Source: Mesorhizobium silamurunense (GTDB lineage Bacteria > Pseudomonadota > Alphaproteobacteria > Rhizobiales > Rhizobiaceae). From it: DNA of 34,528 nucleotides. The stretch's first letter is position 1, and each line of letters starts with the position of its first letter. The stretch spans positions 1-34,528 of the forward strand of contig NZ_JHQR01000241.1 of assembly GCF_014843825.1 (NCBI RefSeq). The letters are read 5' to 3'. Below are positions 13,880-21,621 of this stretch, piece by piece. The notes beneath the pieces were generated by a model, which had not been told where the DNA came from, did not search any database, and saw only the letters and a list, made by a program, of their open reading frames with translations. Made by a program: the position numbers and the translations under genes.

Positions 13880-16198
13880 CTACTTCCGCTTCATCGCCTC
13901 AGCGAGCGCCGCGCCGAAAGCACCCTGTGCCGGCCGTTCGGGCTGGCGCTGCGGCGCCGGCGAGCGTGGCGCAGGCTTGCCGCCGCCCTGATCGCGCTGA
14001 CCACCGCGAGGTGCGCCCTCGCCGCCATCTTTGCGCATCGACAGGCCGATGCGGTTGCGCTTGATGTCGACATCGACGACCCGCACCTTCACGACGTCGC
14101 CGGCCTTCACCACCTCATGCGCGTCCTTCACGAAACGGTCGGCCAGTTGCGAGACATGCACCAGGCCGTCCTGGTGCACGCCGATGTCGACGAAGGCGCC
14201 GAATGCCGCGACATTGGTGACGGTGCCTTCGAGCAGCATGCCGGGCTTTAAGTCCTTGATGTCGTCTACACCCTCGGCAAACGTCGCCGTCTTGAAGCCG
14301 GGGCGCGGATCGCGTCCCGGCTTTTCCAGCTCGGCGATGATGTCGCGCACCGTCGGCAGGCCGAAGCGCTCGTCGACGAAGACGCGCGGGTCGAGCGCCT
14401 TCAGCGCGGTGCTGTCGCTCATGAGCGAACGCACGTCGCGGCCGCAGGCGGCGACTATTCTTTTCGCCACGCCATAGGCCTCGGGGTGCACCGCCGAAGC
14501 GTCGAGCGGCTCGGTGCCGTTCGGGATGCGCAGGAAGCCGGCGCATTGCTCGAACGCGCGAGGCCCGAGCCGCGCCACTTTCAACAAATCGCGGCGTGTG
14601 GCAAAGGGCCCACCCGCATCACGATGCGCGACGATCGCCTCGGCAAGCGATGGCCCCAGCCCCGAAACGCGCGCCAGCAGCGGCGCGGACGCCGTGTTGA
14701 GATCGACGCCGACGGCATTGACCGCATCCTCTACCACGGCTTCCAGCGAGCGGCCTAGCCGGTACTGGTCGACATCATGCTGGTATTGGCCGACGCCGAT
14801 CGACTTCGGCTCGATCTTGACCAGTTCGGCGAGCGGGTCCTGCAGGCGCCTGGCGATCGACACCGCGCCGCGCAGTGATACGTCGAGCCCGGGGAATTCC
14901 GCTGCAGCCGTCGCCGAGGCCGAATAGACCGAGGCGCCGGCTTCGCTGACGATCACCTTGATCGGCTTCGGCGCGCCATCCGAAGGCAGGTTGGACAGCA
15001 TGTCGGCCACCAGCTTCTCGGTCTCGCGGCTGCCGGTGCCGTTGCCGATCGAGATCAGCTCCACCCTGTGCAGGAGGATGAGTTTTGCAAGTTCCGCCTG
15101 GGTGCCGCGCACATCGCTTTTCGGCGGGAACGGATAGACCGTGGTCGTCGCCACCAGCTTGCCGGTGCCGTCGACCACCGCCACCTTGACGCCGGTGCGG
15201 ATGCCGGGGTCGAGGCCCATGGTCGGCCGCGAGCCGGCAGGCGCCGCAAGCAAGAGGTCCTTGAGGTTGCGCGCGAAGACGTGGATCGCCTCTTCCTCGG
15301 CCCGCTCGCGCAGGTCGCGCATCAGGTCGAGGCTCAAGTGCAGCGACAGCTTGATCCGCCAGGTCCAGCCGGCCACCTCCATCAGCCAGCGGTCGCCCGG
15401 CAGGCTGGCACCGATCGCATAGGCATTGGCGATCATGCGCTCGATCGGCTTTACCGTGGAAGCATCATCGGCATCGACCTCGATGTCGAGCGACAGCACC
15501 TCTTCGTTGCGGCCGCGTAGCATGGCCAAGGCGCGGTGGCTCGGTACGCCGGCCCAACGCTCCACATGGTCGAAATAGTCGGAGAATTTCGCGCCCGCCT
15601 CCTGCTTGCCGTCGACGACCTTGGCGCGCAGGAAGGCGCGTTCCTTCATATAGGCGCGCAGCTTCCCGACCAGATCGGCATTCTCGGCGAACTGCTCCGA
15701 CAGGATGTCGCGCGCGCCTTCGAGCGCGGCCTTCGCATCGGCAACCTCCTCGGTGACATAGGCGAGCGCGAGCTCGGCCGGCACCGCCGAACGGTCGGCA
15801 AGGATCGCCTGCGCGAGCGGCCCGAGCCCGCGTTCCCTGGCGATCTCGGCCTTGGTGCGGCGCTTCGGCTTGTAGGGCAGGTAGATGTCCTCCAACTCCG
15901 CCTTGGTGCTCGCCGCAGCGATCTTGGCCTCGAGCTCCTCGGTCAGCTTGCCTTGCTCGCGAATGGAGCCGAGGATCGTCTCGCGGCGCGCATCGAGCTC
16001 GCGCAGATAGGCGAGCCGCTCGGAAAGGTCGCGCAATTGCGTATCGTCGAGCCCGCCGGTGACCTCCTTGCGGTAGCGGGCCACGAACGGGACTGTCGCG
16101 CCCTCGTCCAGCAACCCGATTGCCGCCGCGGCCTGTTCCGGCCTCGCGCCGATCTCGGCCGCAATGATTGCTGCGATACGCTTGATATCCGATGCCAT
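13880..16198 (-). CDS. tex: Tex family S1 RNA-binding protein
   Basis: The 772-residue product matches Tex, a conserved cytoplasmic nucleic-acid-binding protein linked to transcription. Domains in order: an N-terminal helical region (about 1-190; VPFVARYRKEVTGGLDDTQLRDL, then LEDIYLPYKPKRRTKAEIARE), a YqgF/RuvC-like nuclease fold (about 320-460; TMGLDPGIRTGVKVAVVD), helix-hairpin-helix repeats (about 480-570; VGVDLNTASAPLLARVSGLG), and a C-terminal S1 domain (about 645-720; FGAFVDIGVHQDGLVHVSQL, VKVRVVDVDIKRNRIGLSMR). A low-complexity basic, proline- and glycine-rich tail of about 45 residues ends the protein. It seems a single transcription unit, tail to tail with the LysR gene and 122 bases after the serine hydrolase gene. 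It looks like a housekeeping gene, not part of the neighbouring catabolic operon. Confidence 0.95.
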   Translation of the reverse strand: MASDIKRIAAIIAAEIGARPEQAAAAIGLLDEGATVPFVARYRKEVTGGLDDTQLRDLSERLAYLRELDARRETILGSIREQGKLTEELEAKIAAASTKAELEDIYLPYKPKRRTKAEIARERGLGPLAQAILADRSAVPAELALAYVTEEVADAKAALEGARDILSEQFAENADLVGKLRAYMKERAFLRAKVVDGKQEAGAKFSDYFDHVERWAGVPSHRALAMLRGRNEEVLSLDIEVDADDASTVKPIERMIANAYAIGASLPGDRWLMEVAGWTWRIKLSLHLSLDLMRDLRERAEEEAIHVFARNLKDLLLAAPAGSRPTMGLDPGIRTGVKVAVVDGTGKLVATTTVYPFPPKSDVRGTQAELAKLILLHRVELISIGNGTGSRETEKLVADMLSNLPSDGAPKPIKVIVSEAGASVYSASATAAAEFPGLDVSLRGAVSIARRLQDPLAELVKIEPKSIGVGQYQHDVDQYRLGRSLEAVVEDAVNAVGVDLNTASAPLLARVSGLGPSLAEAIVAHRDAGGPFATRRDLLKVARLGPRAFEQCAGFLRIPNGTEPLDASAVHPEAYGVAKRIVAACGRDVRSLMSDSTALKALDPRVFVDERFGLPTVRDIIAELEKPGRDPRPGFKTATFAEGVDDIKDLKPGMLLEGTVTNVAAFGAFVDIGVHQDGLVHVSQLADRFVKDAHEVVKAGDVVKVRVVDVDIKRNRIGLSMRKDGGEGAPRGGQRDQGGGKPAPRSPAPQRQPERPAQGAFGAALAEAMKRK

Positions 16199-16283
16199 GC
16201 TGGTCCCTGTCGAAAAGAGCGGCGACCATAGGCCGGGACGCCCGCCGCGCCAACCGCGCTGTTTTCAACCGACCATGAAGGTC

Positions 16284-16301
16284 CACAGGAAACAGCTATG
16301 A
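16284..16301 (+). other. 18-base match to the E. coli lacZ leader / M13 reverse primer site
   Basis: The bases CACAGGAAACAGCTATGA are identical, as I recall it, to the lacZ ribosome-site and start region that is present in pUC and M13 vectors. Identity stops on both sides: c instead of a before it, g instead of c after it. The site lies in the 122-base gap between the tex start and the end of the serine hydrolase gene. It may be chance, or a trace of vector or primer sequence in the assembly. Confidence 0.6.
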
Positions 16302-16320
16302 GGACGACCGGCCGAACGGC

Positions 16321-17499
16321 TCAGACCATCGTACTCAGCGCCTCGAAAAACGCCACGAGCTCGACGTCGAGCCGATCGTCCACCGGTTCCGGCTGCGACG
16401 ACATCTTGGCGATCACCACTTCGGCTTTCGGGTTGACGTAGAGCCACTGGCCATGGATGCCGATGCCGCAGAAAGCACCGCTTGCCGTGCCCATCTGGTA
16501 CCATTTGTTGCGGTAGCGCCCTTTCGGGAAAAGGAACGCCATCGTGCCGCGCTGCCAGGCCTCGTAGCTGCCGCCGGCGGCAACAGTGTCGCGCACCCAG
16601 GCCTCCGGCACGATTTGGCGGCCATTGGCCGCGCCGCCTTGCCGCATCATCTCGCCGATGCGGGCAAGATCGCGCGGCGTCATCGACATGCCGCCGGCCG
16701 TGCGCGCCGTGCCTTCCATGTCGACCGTCACCGACATTTCGCTCGCAGCGCCTAGCGGCAGCCAGAGTTTTTCGCTCAAAAGATCGCTGACGCGCTTGCC
16801 GGATGCCCGCTCGATAAGAATGCCGAGCACATCCGAATTGGGGGACCGGTAGCGGTAGGTCTGCCCATGCGGTTCGGCGAGGCGCGGCAACGTGAAAAGA
16901 AAAGCAGCGAGGCTTTCGGATCCGCCGCCCGGATTCCACAGCGTCGCGCGGCGATAGCGGGCGAAGGCGCTTTCCGGATCGAGATAGGCTTCCTCGAAAT
17001 CAAGGCTGACGTTCATGTCGAGCACGTTGCGCACACTTGCATCGCCATATGCCGAGCCCTTGGCCTCGGGGAGGTACTGTGTCACGGGCGCTTCCGCGTC
17101 GAACACCCCCTCGCCTTCCAGGATACCGGCGAGAACCGCCGTTACCGACTTGCTGATCGAAAAGATGATGTGACGCTGGCCGAACGGCATGTGCGGCGCC
17201 CACCAGTCGCCGACGAGCCTGCCGCCCTTCATGATCGCCAGACCGTCAGTGTCGGAGCGCTTGAGAAAGGCCTCGACGGTTTCGGAGCCGCCAGCCAAGC
17301 TCACCTTCTCGCCGAGCAAACTTCCAAGCGATCTGGCCTGCTCTTCGCCATTTGGCGCGGCGGCAACGTGCGCGCTCGGCACCAGTTCGCCGACATTCTG
17401 GAACGACCATTGGCTGAACGGCCTCAGCCGCCAGTTGTCGAGCCGCACATCTTTGCGGGCAAAGCCATATTTCGTCTCGAACGCAGTCTTGCCGGCCAC
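16321..17499 (-). CDS. Serine hydrolase, class C beta-lactamase/NylB fold (first of a tandem pair)
   Basis: The 392-residue product carries the active-site S-x-x-K motif as Ser114-Lys117 (FSISKSVTAVLAGIL). A tyrosine motif follows about 100 residues later (YRYRSPNSD, Tyr215/217), in the spacing of the 6-aminohexanoate-dimer hydrolase NylB and class C beta-lactamase family. Other family marks are GGMSMTPRDLARIGEMM and GIHGQWLYVNP near the C terminus. No signal peptide is seen, so it should be cytoplasmic, unlike true secreted beta-lactamases. It lies 30 bases after a second hydrolase of the same family (17530-18726) and downstream of a polyamine-type importer. This suggests a role in cutting imported amides or esters, but the substrate cannot be read from the sequence. 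Confidence 0.9.
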   Translation of the reverse strand: MAGKTAFETKYGFARKDVRLDNWRLRPFSQWSFQNVGELVPSAHVAAAPNGEEQARSLGSLLGEKVSLAGGSETVEAFLKRSDTDGLAIMKGGRLVGDWWAPHMPFGQRHIIFSISKSVTAVLAGILEGEGVFDAEAPVTQYLPEAKGSAYGDASVRNVLDMNVSLDFEEAYLDPESAFARYRRATLWNPGGGSESLAAFLFTLPRLAEPHGQTYRYRSPNSDVLGILIERASGKRVSDLLSEKLWLPLGAASEMSVTVDMEGTARTAGGMSMTPRDLARIGEMMRQGGAANGRQIVPEAWVRDTVAAGGSYEAWQRGTMAFLFPKGRYRNKWYQMGTASGAFCGIGIHGQWLYVNPKAEVVIAKMSSQPEPVDDRLDVELVAFFEALSTMV

Positions 17500-17529
17500 G
17501 ATTGTCTCCCGGTTTTCTGTGTCTGCCGG

Positions 17530-18726
17530 TCAGCGAAGCGCGGCAGCTATGGCGTGCACGGCCTTCAGTGTCGCCACCGAATAGGCGGAGTTCAGGAAAT
17601 CCGGATAGGTCGAAAGCTTCACCACGACCATCCTGTGCTCCCAGCTGATATGGATCATCTGGCCGAACACGCCGCGGCACATCAGCGAGCGCGAGCGCGA
17701 ATCCTCGATCCAGAACTGGTTGCGGTAGCTGCCGTCGGGAATGCTCGGGCTGAAATTCGGTCCGTGCTTGCCGGTACGCGTCGCTTCGATCCAGTCGGCC
17801 GGGATCACGCCGCCGCCGCCGTCGAGGATCAGCTGGCCGAAGCGGCCATAGTCGCGCAGCGTCGCGTTGAACCCGCCGTCGGCCAGCGCATAGCCGGCGC
17901 TGTCGATCGTGAAGCAGGCGCTCTCGTCGGCACCGAGCTTTTGCCAGAGCTCTTCCGAGATGAGCTCCGCCAGGCGCTTGCCGCTCACCCGCTCCATGAT
18001 GAAGGCAAGCACGTCGGTTTCGATCGAGCGGTATTCGAAGGCCGCGCCATGCTCGCGCACCTTGTCCTTCAACCGCAGGATCAGCTCGAACAGATGCGAC
18101 GGCCATTGGAAGTCGGGATCGCTGCCCGGCGGGATCGGCTTCCAGCCGGTGGCGACATCGACCTGGCCGATTTCGGAATAGCGATCGGTGTACTCTTCGG
18201 AGAAGCGCACGCCCGTCGTCATGTCGAGCACGTGCTGCACGGTGGCCCCGGCCCAGGCGGTCTCGCCGAGCTCCGGAAGATAATCCGTCACCAGCCTGGC
18301 CGGGTCGATCAGGCCGCGCCCGACCAGTATGCCGCACACCGAGCCGGTGACCGACTTCGCCATCGACTGCGACAGATGCAGCGTGCGCTCGTCCATGCCA
18401 TTGAAATAGCGCTCATAGGCGACCTTGCCGTCCTTGAGCACCAGGAAGCCGTCGGCATAGGTCTCGTCAAGCAGGCCGGCGAGCGTCGTCGGCCGGCCCT
18501 CGCTATCCGCCACCGCCAGGCCATCGAGATCGACGTTGGCGCGCTCGAGGCGGCGGCGATGGCCATGGCCGCGCCAGACCTCGACGGTCGGCAAAAACTC
18601 GCGGACGTGCTGGAAAGCCCAGCGGTTCCACGGTGGCCGATCCCAGTCGAGCTTCGGCAGCGCCATGACCGGTGGCGAACCCTGCATGATCGGAGGCCGC
18701 GGATCGGAGTTGCGGTAAGACGTCAT
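17530..18726 (-). CDS. Serine hydrolase, class C beta-lactamase/NylB fold (second of a tandem pair)
   Basis: From ATG at 18726 (MTSYRNSDPRPP), chosen because GGGAGGA precedes it at good distance, the product has 398 residues. The active-site motif is Ser121-Lys124 (LSQSMAKSVTGSVCGILV), with FEYRSIETD supplying the tyrosine block. The order of later blocks matches its neighbour (ADGGFNATLRDYGRFGQLI, YRNQFWIED, FGQMIHI). N-terminal segments W-x-F-Q-x-V-x-E are shared by both proteins, so the pair probably arose by an old duplication, with strong divergence since. There is no signal peptide. It follows the binding-protein gene, with a hairpin between them that may set their relative expression. 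It is likely an amide- or ester-bond hydrolase; whether the two act on different chain lengths or ends is unknown. Confidence 0.9.
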   Translation of the reverse strand: MTSYRNSDPRPPIMQGSPPVMALPKLDWDRPPWNRWAFQHVREFLPTVEVWRGHGHRRRLERANVDLDGLAVADSEGRPTTLAGLLDETYADGFLVLKDGKVAYERYFNGMDERTLHLSQSMAKSVTGSVCGILVGRGLIDPARLVTDYLPELGETAWAGATVQHVLDMTTGVRFSEEYTDRYSEIGQVDVATGWKPIPPGSDPDFQWPSHLFELILRLKDKVREHGAAFEYRSIETDVLAFIMERVSGKRLAELISEELWQKLGADESACFTIDSAGYALADGGFNATLRDYGRFGQLILDGGGGVIPADWIEATRTGKHGPNFSPSIPDGSYRNQFWIEDSRSRSLMCRGVFGQMIHISWEHRMVVVKLSTYPDFLNSAYSVATLKAVHAIAAALR

Positions 18727-18750
18727 CAAATCCTCCCTGCACATAAGAAA

Positions 18751-18768
18751 GGGAGGCCGGAGCCTCCC
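18751..18768 (-). terminator. Stem-loop after the binding-protein gene (partial terminator or mRNA stabiliser)
   Basis: GGGAGGC and GCCTCCC pair perfectly in 7 bases around a 4-base loop, and on the reverse strand the tail reads TTTCTTAT. It lies between the stop of the solute-binding protein and the start of the second hydrolase. In importer operons such structures often stop part of the transcripts or protect the upstream message, so the abundant binding protein is made in excess of the downstream enzymes. Confidence 0.55.
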
Positions 18769-18792
18769 CTCCTTTCATGCGTTCCTGCGGAA

Positions 18793-19821
18793 TTACTTGC
18801 GCAGGTTGGTCCAGATCTTGTTGTAGATCTCCACCACTTCGGGCGGGCATGGTGGGACGAATTCCGCTGCCGGCGCCCCTGCCGGCGGGTTGATCTCCGG
18901 CGAGTTGGCGAACTCCGGCGGCAGGAACTTGTGGCTGCCGGCGATGCCGTTGTCGTAGCCGGCGAACTCGGAGATCAGCGCCGCGTTCTCAGGCGCCATG
19001 ACGAAGTCCTGGAAGAGCTTGGCGTTCTCGAGATTCTTGGCGCCCTTCAGCACCGCGACATTGTCCATCCAGCCTTCGATGCCTTCCTTCGGATAGGCAT
19101 ATTTGATCGCCGGGATCTTCTGGCGCGAGCGATAGGCCGCACCATTCCACTGTTCGGTCACGATCACATCGCCGGAGGTGATCTTGGTGATGGTGTCGTA
19201 GCTGAAGGTCTTCCATGACGGCTTGGCGGCCATCAGTGTGTCGTTGACCTTCTTCAGACTGGCCTTGTCGGCGCCGCAGCGCGGCACGCCGGCATAGCGC
19301 TCGGCAGCGTGCATGACGGTGTTGACGTCGTCGAGCACGTTGATCTGGCCTTTCAACTCGTTCGGCGGATCGAACAGGATCGCCAGCGTATCGATGTCGC
19401 CCTTGAACTTGTCCGTGTTCACGGAGAAAGTCGTCGTGCCGAACTGCCACGGCGCGGTGTAGTGGCGACCCTTGTCCCAATAGATATCGACGAAGCGCGG
19501 ATCGATGTTCTTGCCGTTCGGCATCGCGTTGGGCTCGGTCTTTTCGAGCAGGCCCTCCTCGAGCATGATCTTCACGGTGTAGTCCGACGGCACCACGATG
19601 TCGTAGCCGGAATTGCCAGCGCGCACCTTGGAGAGCATGGTTTCGTTGGAATCATAGTCGTCCAGCGTCACCTTGACGTTGTACTGCTTCTCGAACTTCT
19701 CGATCAGCTTGGGGTTGGTGTAGTCGCCCCAGTTGTAGATATGCAGTTCGCCGTCGGCGAGCGCCGGCACGGCCCATAAAAGCACGGCCGCGGAAACGGC
19801 CGCCATCAGTTTTCCAGACAT
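18793..19821 (-). CDS. Spermidine/putrescine-type ABC transporter substrate-binding protein
   Basis: From ATG at 19821, with AGGAGA seven bases upstream, the product has 342 residues. It opens with a signal peptide (MSGKLMAAVSAAVLLWAVPALA, cut near residue 22), so it is periplasmic. The mature part begins DGELHIYNWGDYTNPKLIEKF, the standard opening of PotD/PotF proteins. It has further family blocks: GYDIVVPSDYTVKIMLEEGLLE, YWDKGRHYTAPWQFGTTTF in part, and FQDFVMAPENAALISEFAGY. It would bind a polyamine-like cation and hand it to the two permeases encoded just upstream. It resembles PotD/PotF in general, but residues that fix the ligand cannot be judged by eye. A longer open frame runs upstream through the permease gene; it is a shadow. 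Confidence 0.93.
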   Translation of the reverse strand: MSGKLMAAVSAAVLLWAVPALADGELHIYNWGDYTNPKLIEKFEKQYNVKVTLDDYDSNETMLSKVRAGNSGYDIVVPSDYTVKIMLEEGLLEKTEPNAMPNGKNIDPRFVDIYWDKGRHYTAPWQFGTTTFSVNTDKFKGDIDTLAILFDPPNELKGQINVLDDVNTVMHAAERYAGVPRCGADKASLKKVNDTLMAAKPSWKTFSYDTITKITSGDVIVTEQWNGAAYRSRQKIPAIKYAYPKEGIEGWMDNVAVLKGAKNLENAKLFQDFVMAPENAALISEFAGYDNGIAGSHKFLPPEFANSPEINPPAGAPAAEFVPPCPPEVVEIYNKIWTNLRK

Positions 19822-19868
19822 TTTATGTTCTCCTTGCCTTCCCATTGTTTTGTGTTGGAGCTCTTGAA

Positions 19869-20681
19869 TTATTTGGCGCGCCGGCGCGCGATCAGGAACG
19901 AGACCGACACGAACAGGATCGACACCAGAAGCAGGATGGTGGAGATGGCGTTGATCTCCGGCGTCATCGGCCGCCGGATCTGGTTCCAGATGTAGAGAGG
20001 CAGCGTCGTCTGGCCGGGGCCGGCGACGAGCTGGGTGATGGTGAAATCGTCGAAGGAGACGATGAAGGCGAGTGCCGCCCCCGACATGATGCCGGGAACC
20101 AGCAAGGGCAGCGTGATGCGCTTGAAGGCGTTCCACGGAGTCGCATAGAGGTCGGCCGCGGCATATTCCAGCGTCAGATCCATGTCCTCCAGCCGCGCCC
20201 GGATCGGCATATAGGCGAAGGGAATGCAGAACACGGTGTGGGCGAGGATCAGGTTGCCGATGCCGAAATTCAGTCCGAACGTGCCGGCGATCAGCGCGAA
20301 GAAGGAAAGCGTCGCCACCGCTGTGATGATCTCCGGCACCATCAGCGGCAGGTTGATGACCATGAAAGCCGCGGCCAACCCGCGCCACGGTTTCACCCTG
20401 GTCATGCCGATCGCGGCAAGCGTGGCGCAGATGGTCGAGATGATCGTGGCGCTGACCGAGATGATCAGCGTGTTGCGTGCCGCGTTGTGGAATTCCTCGT
20501 TGAGCAGCGCGCTGCCGTACCAGCCGAGCGTGACGCCTTCCCAATGCGTGACCAGCGAGCCGCTGTTCAGCGAGAAGATCATCAGGATCAGCACCGGCAC
20601 GTAGAGCACCAGAAGGCAGATGATGGCAATGGAGCGGAAGCCCGGCTGGTCCTTGATATCGATGGCGCGGGGCTCAGCCAT
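19869..20681 (-). CDS. Spermidine/putrescine-type ABC transporter permease (PotC/PotI type)
   Basis: The 270-residue protein has about six membrane segments, the first at about 17-40 (SIAIICLLVLYVPVLILMIF). The cytoplasmic coupling loop is at about 185-210 (AAADLYATPWNAFKRITLPL), a variant of the EAA motif. The ending FVSVSFLIARRRAK is basic and cytoplasmic. The sequence VPVLILMIFSLNSG and PEIITAVATLSFF are characteristic of the PotC/PotI half. Its start overlaps the end of the other permease by 8 bases, so translation is coupled. It should form the inner-membrane channel together with the neighbouring PotB-type subunit, driven by the PotA-type ATPase. Confidence 0.93.
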   Translation of the reverse strand: MAEPRAIDIKDQPGFRSIAIICLLVLYVPVLILMIFSLNSGSLVTHWEGVTLGWYGSALLNEEFHNAARNTLIISVSATIISTICATLAAIGMTRVKPWRGLAAAFMVINLPLMVPEIITAVATLSFFALIAGTFGLNFGIGNLILAHTVFCIPFAYMPIRARLEDMDLTLEYAAADLYATPWNAFKRITLPLLVPGIMSGAALAFIVSFDDFTITQLVAGPGQTTLPLYIWNQIRRPMTPEINAISTILLLVSILFVSVSFLIARRRAK

Positions 20682-21621
20682 GCTGCACCTTCCCCGACGT
20701 GTTGCGGACGTAGAAGAAGAGCGCCACCAGCACCGCGGCCATCAGGATCAGCGCCTGAGCACAGCCGAGCGGCCAGTTGCGACCGGACCCGAACTGCTGC
20801 GCGATGAGGTCGCCGATCATCAGGTGGACGCCACCGCCCAGAATCAGCGGCGTCACATAGGCGCCGAGCGCCGGGATGAAGACGAGCAGGCAGCCGGCGA
20901 TGATGCCTGGCTTGGACAGCGGAATGATCACCCGCCACAGCACCTGTCGGCGCGTCGCGTAGAGGTCGTAGGCCGCTTCAATCAGCCGGAAGTCGAGCTT
21001 CTCCAGGCTGGAATAGAGCGGCAGCACCATGAACGGCAGGAAGGCGTAGAGCAGGCCGAGCTGGATGGCGAAATTGGTGTAGAGCATGGTGATCGGCTTA
21101 TCGATCACCCCGAGCGCCAGCAGCGCGTTGTTGATCAGGCCCTCGTCGCGGATGATGAACATGATCGCCAGCGTGCGCACGAGAAGGTTCGACCAGAACG
21201 GAATGGTGATCAAAAGCACCCACCAGTTGCGCTGCGCCGGCGGCCGGGTGGCCATGAAATAAGCGGTCGGGAAGCCGAGCAGCAGGCAGATGACCGTCGT
21301 CACCACCGCGAACAGGAACGAGCGCAGATAGATGATCAGGAAGTCCGGCGTGAACTGCAGCGTGTCGTCGAAAATGTCGCGCTGGAACAGGAAGTTCAGA
21401 TAGGCGTCCGTCGAGAACTGCCACTGCACGCCGCCATAGGGCGCAGCAACGAGGAACGAATAGACGCAGATGATGAGAAGCGGCAGCACGCCGAAAATGC
21501 CGATGATGATCAGCGCCGGCAGCGACAGCAGCCGGTTGCGCCGCGCGCCGGCTTTCACCGCCTGGGCTTCGAAGAACGCGGCCTTGGAAAGCGTGGCTGG
21601 GGAGAGCGTGGCTGTCGTCAT
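20674..21621 (-). CDS. Spermidine/putrescine-type ABC transporter permease (PotB/PotH type)
   Basis: The 315-residue product has a short cytoplasmic start, then about six membrane segments from residue 32 (LLSLPALIIIGIFGVLPLLI). The long periplasmic loop with YGGVQWQFSTDAYLNFL is typical of the PotB/PotH half. The coupling loop is EAAYDLYATRRQVLWRVIIP, close to the EAA consensus, followed by IPALGAYVTPLILGG. The ATG shares one base with the TGA of the ATPase gene, and its own end overlaps the next permease gene. The order ATPase-PotB-PotC-binding protein matches the potABCD order of enterobacteria. Confidence 0.93.
   Translation of the reverse strand: MTTATLSPATLSKAAFFEAQAVKAGARRNRLLSLPALIIIGIFGVLPLLIICVYSFLVAAPYGGVQWQFSTDAYLNFLFQRDIFDDTLQFTPDFLIIYLRSFLFAVVTTVICLLLGFPTAYFMATRPPAQRNWWVLLITIPFWSNLLVRTLAIMFIIRDEGLINNALLALGVIDKPITMLYTNFAIQLGLLYAFLPFMVLPLYSSLEKLDFRLIEAAYDLYATRRQVLWRVIIPLSKPGIIAGCLLVFIPALGAYVTPLILGGGVHLMIGDLIAQQFGSGRNWPLGCAQALILMAAVLVALFFYVRNTSGKVQHG

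Noticed and set aside
16321..18726. Beta-lactamase resistance genes
   Set aside because: The S-x-x-K fold is shared with esterases and amide hydrolases, and both proteins lack a signal peptide and lie in an importer operon, so an antibiotic-resistance call is not supported.
16867..19218. A 783-codon open frame on the plus strand
   Set aside because: It is antisense to both serine hydrolases and part of the binding-protein gene; composition and lack of motifs mark it as a shadow.
18793..20544. A 583-codon reading of the binding-protein gene
   Set aside because: The first 240 or so codons cross the permease gene in another frame. A clear ribosome site, ATG at 19821 and signal peptide mark the real start.
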